Shown in pieces: positions 63,939-64,000 of a DNA stretch of 64,000 nucleotides. Source of the DNA: Bryobacteraceae bacterium (GTDB lineage Bacteria > Acidobacteriota > Terriglobia > Bryobacterales > Bryobacteraceae); NCBI GenBank assembly GCA_026129905.1, contig JAHCHE010000033.1, positions 20,074 to 84,073 on the forward strand, written 5' to 3'. Position 1 is the first letter of the stretch, and each line of letters opens with the position of its first letter. The notes beneath the pieces are model-generated. The model was not told the origin of the DNA. It did not search any database and saw nothing but the letters and a program-made list of their open reading frames with translations. The position numbers and the translations under genes were made by a program.

Positions 63939-64000
63939 TGCTGCGGTGGCTGTAACAGTTCAGGTTCCTAAAAACATTTTGCTGGACAAATGTTTACAGG
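63939..64000 (-). promoter_or_regulatory. Probable CRISPR leader, partial, with inverted repeat
   Basis: The sequence right of the last repeat holds no further repeat where one would be due and turns A/T-rich. It contains a perfect inverted repeat AAACATTT (63972-63979) and AAATGTTT (63988-63995) inside a longer imperfect one (63967-64000, 11 of 13 arm positions). If the array is read leftwards this is the leader end next to the newest spacer. It is cut by the window edge. Confidence 0.5.

Overview
The window is high-G+C bacterial DNA with a gene set typical of the Acidobacteriota, most likely the Bryobacterales/Solibacter group. This is an inference from family content, not from rRNA. The pointers are an Oar-like TonB-dependent receptor with a carboxypeptidase-regulatory N-terminus, the DUF1549/DUF1553 plus DUF1501 secreted pair, many Tat- or Sec-exported sugar-acid and amidohydrolase enzymes, Gfo/Idh/MocA oxidoreductases, xylose-isomerase-like TIM barrels, and a PE-LIG-POL LigD. 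No rRNA or tRNA gene was recognised.

Layout. 1-7 kb: the edge of a Cache-type sensor, a small membrane protein, a Tat-exported apionate-lactonase-like protein, and a TonB-dependent receptor broken by one missing base. 7-13 kb: housekeeping genes, with maeB, then xseB-ispA-tlyA-nadK, then an HDOD protein. 13-24 kb: sugar metabolism and cell-wall genes (two SDRs, a penicillin-binding transpeptidase, Gfo/Idh/MocA, cupin, DegT aminotransferase, TIM barrel), a MOT1-type molybdate/sulfate transporter divergent from its probable XRE/PBP regulator, and a YggX protein. 24.8-30 kb: a compact minus-strand phospho-signalling operon (FHA, FHA, PP2C, PP2C, Ser/Thr kinase) in which three of the five proteins carry zinc-ribbon-like cysteine clusters. 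30-38 kb: lnt, a DUF1328 protein, an M20 peptidase, ligD and a lipoprotein. 38-41 kb: a porin / periplasmic sensor-like protein / chemoreceptor run. 41.3-43.8 kb: a rearranged patch with a hydrolase fragment and a second, nearly identical copy of the 21.7-kb SDR followed by a scrambled isomerase remnant. 43.8-59.6 kb: tandem amidohydrolases, an oxidoreductase, a metallo-beta-lactamase-fold hydrolase, an RND permease, another TIM barrel, the reverse transsulfuration pair (CBS and CGL), and the DUF1549/1553-DUF1501 operon.

59.6-64 kb is the accessory end. A segment of about 2.9 kb that looks less G+C-rich holds two uncharacterised PD-(D/E)XK-nuclease-like proteins and one small secreted protein. 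Between these genes lie inverted repeats resembling integron attC sites, with no integrase in view. The segment is bracketed by a full DUF1501 gene and a diverged 3' copy of the same gene. It is followed by a five-repeat CRISPR array, read as transcribed leftwards, with its probable leader at the right edge; no cas gene is in the window. This end is the best candidate for undescribed biology here: a small integrase-less cassette cluster carrying nuclease-like genes beside a CRISPR locus.

Where a start codon differs from the longest open frame, it was chosen from a visible ribosome-binding site, a signal peptide or a family-typical N-terminus. All family assignments are from memory of motifs; no search was run.
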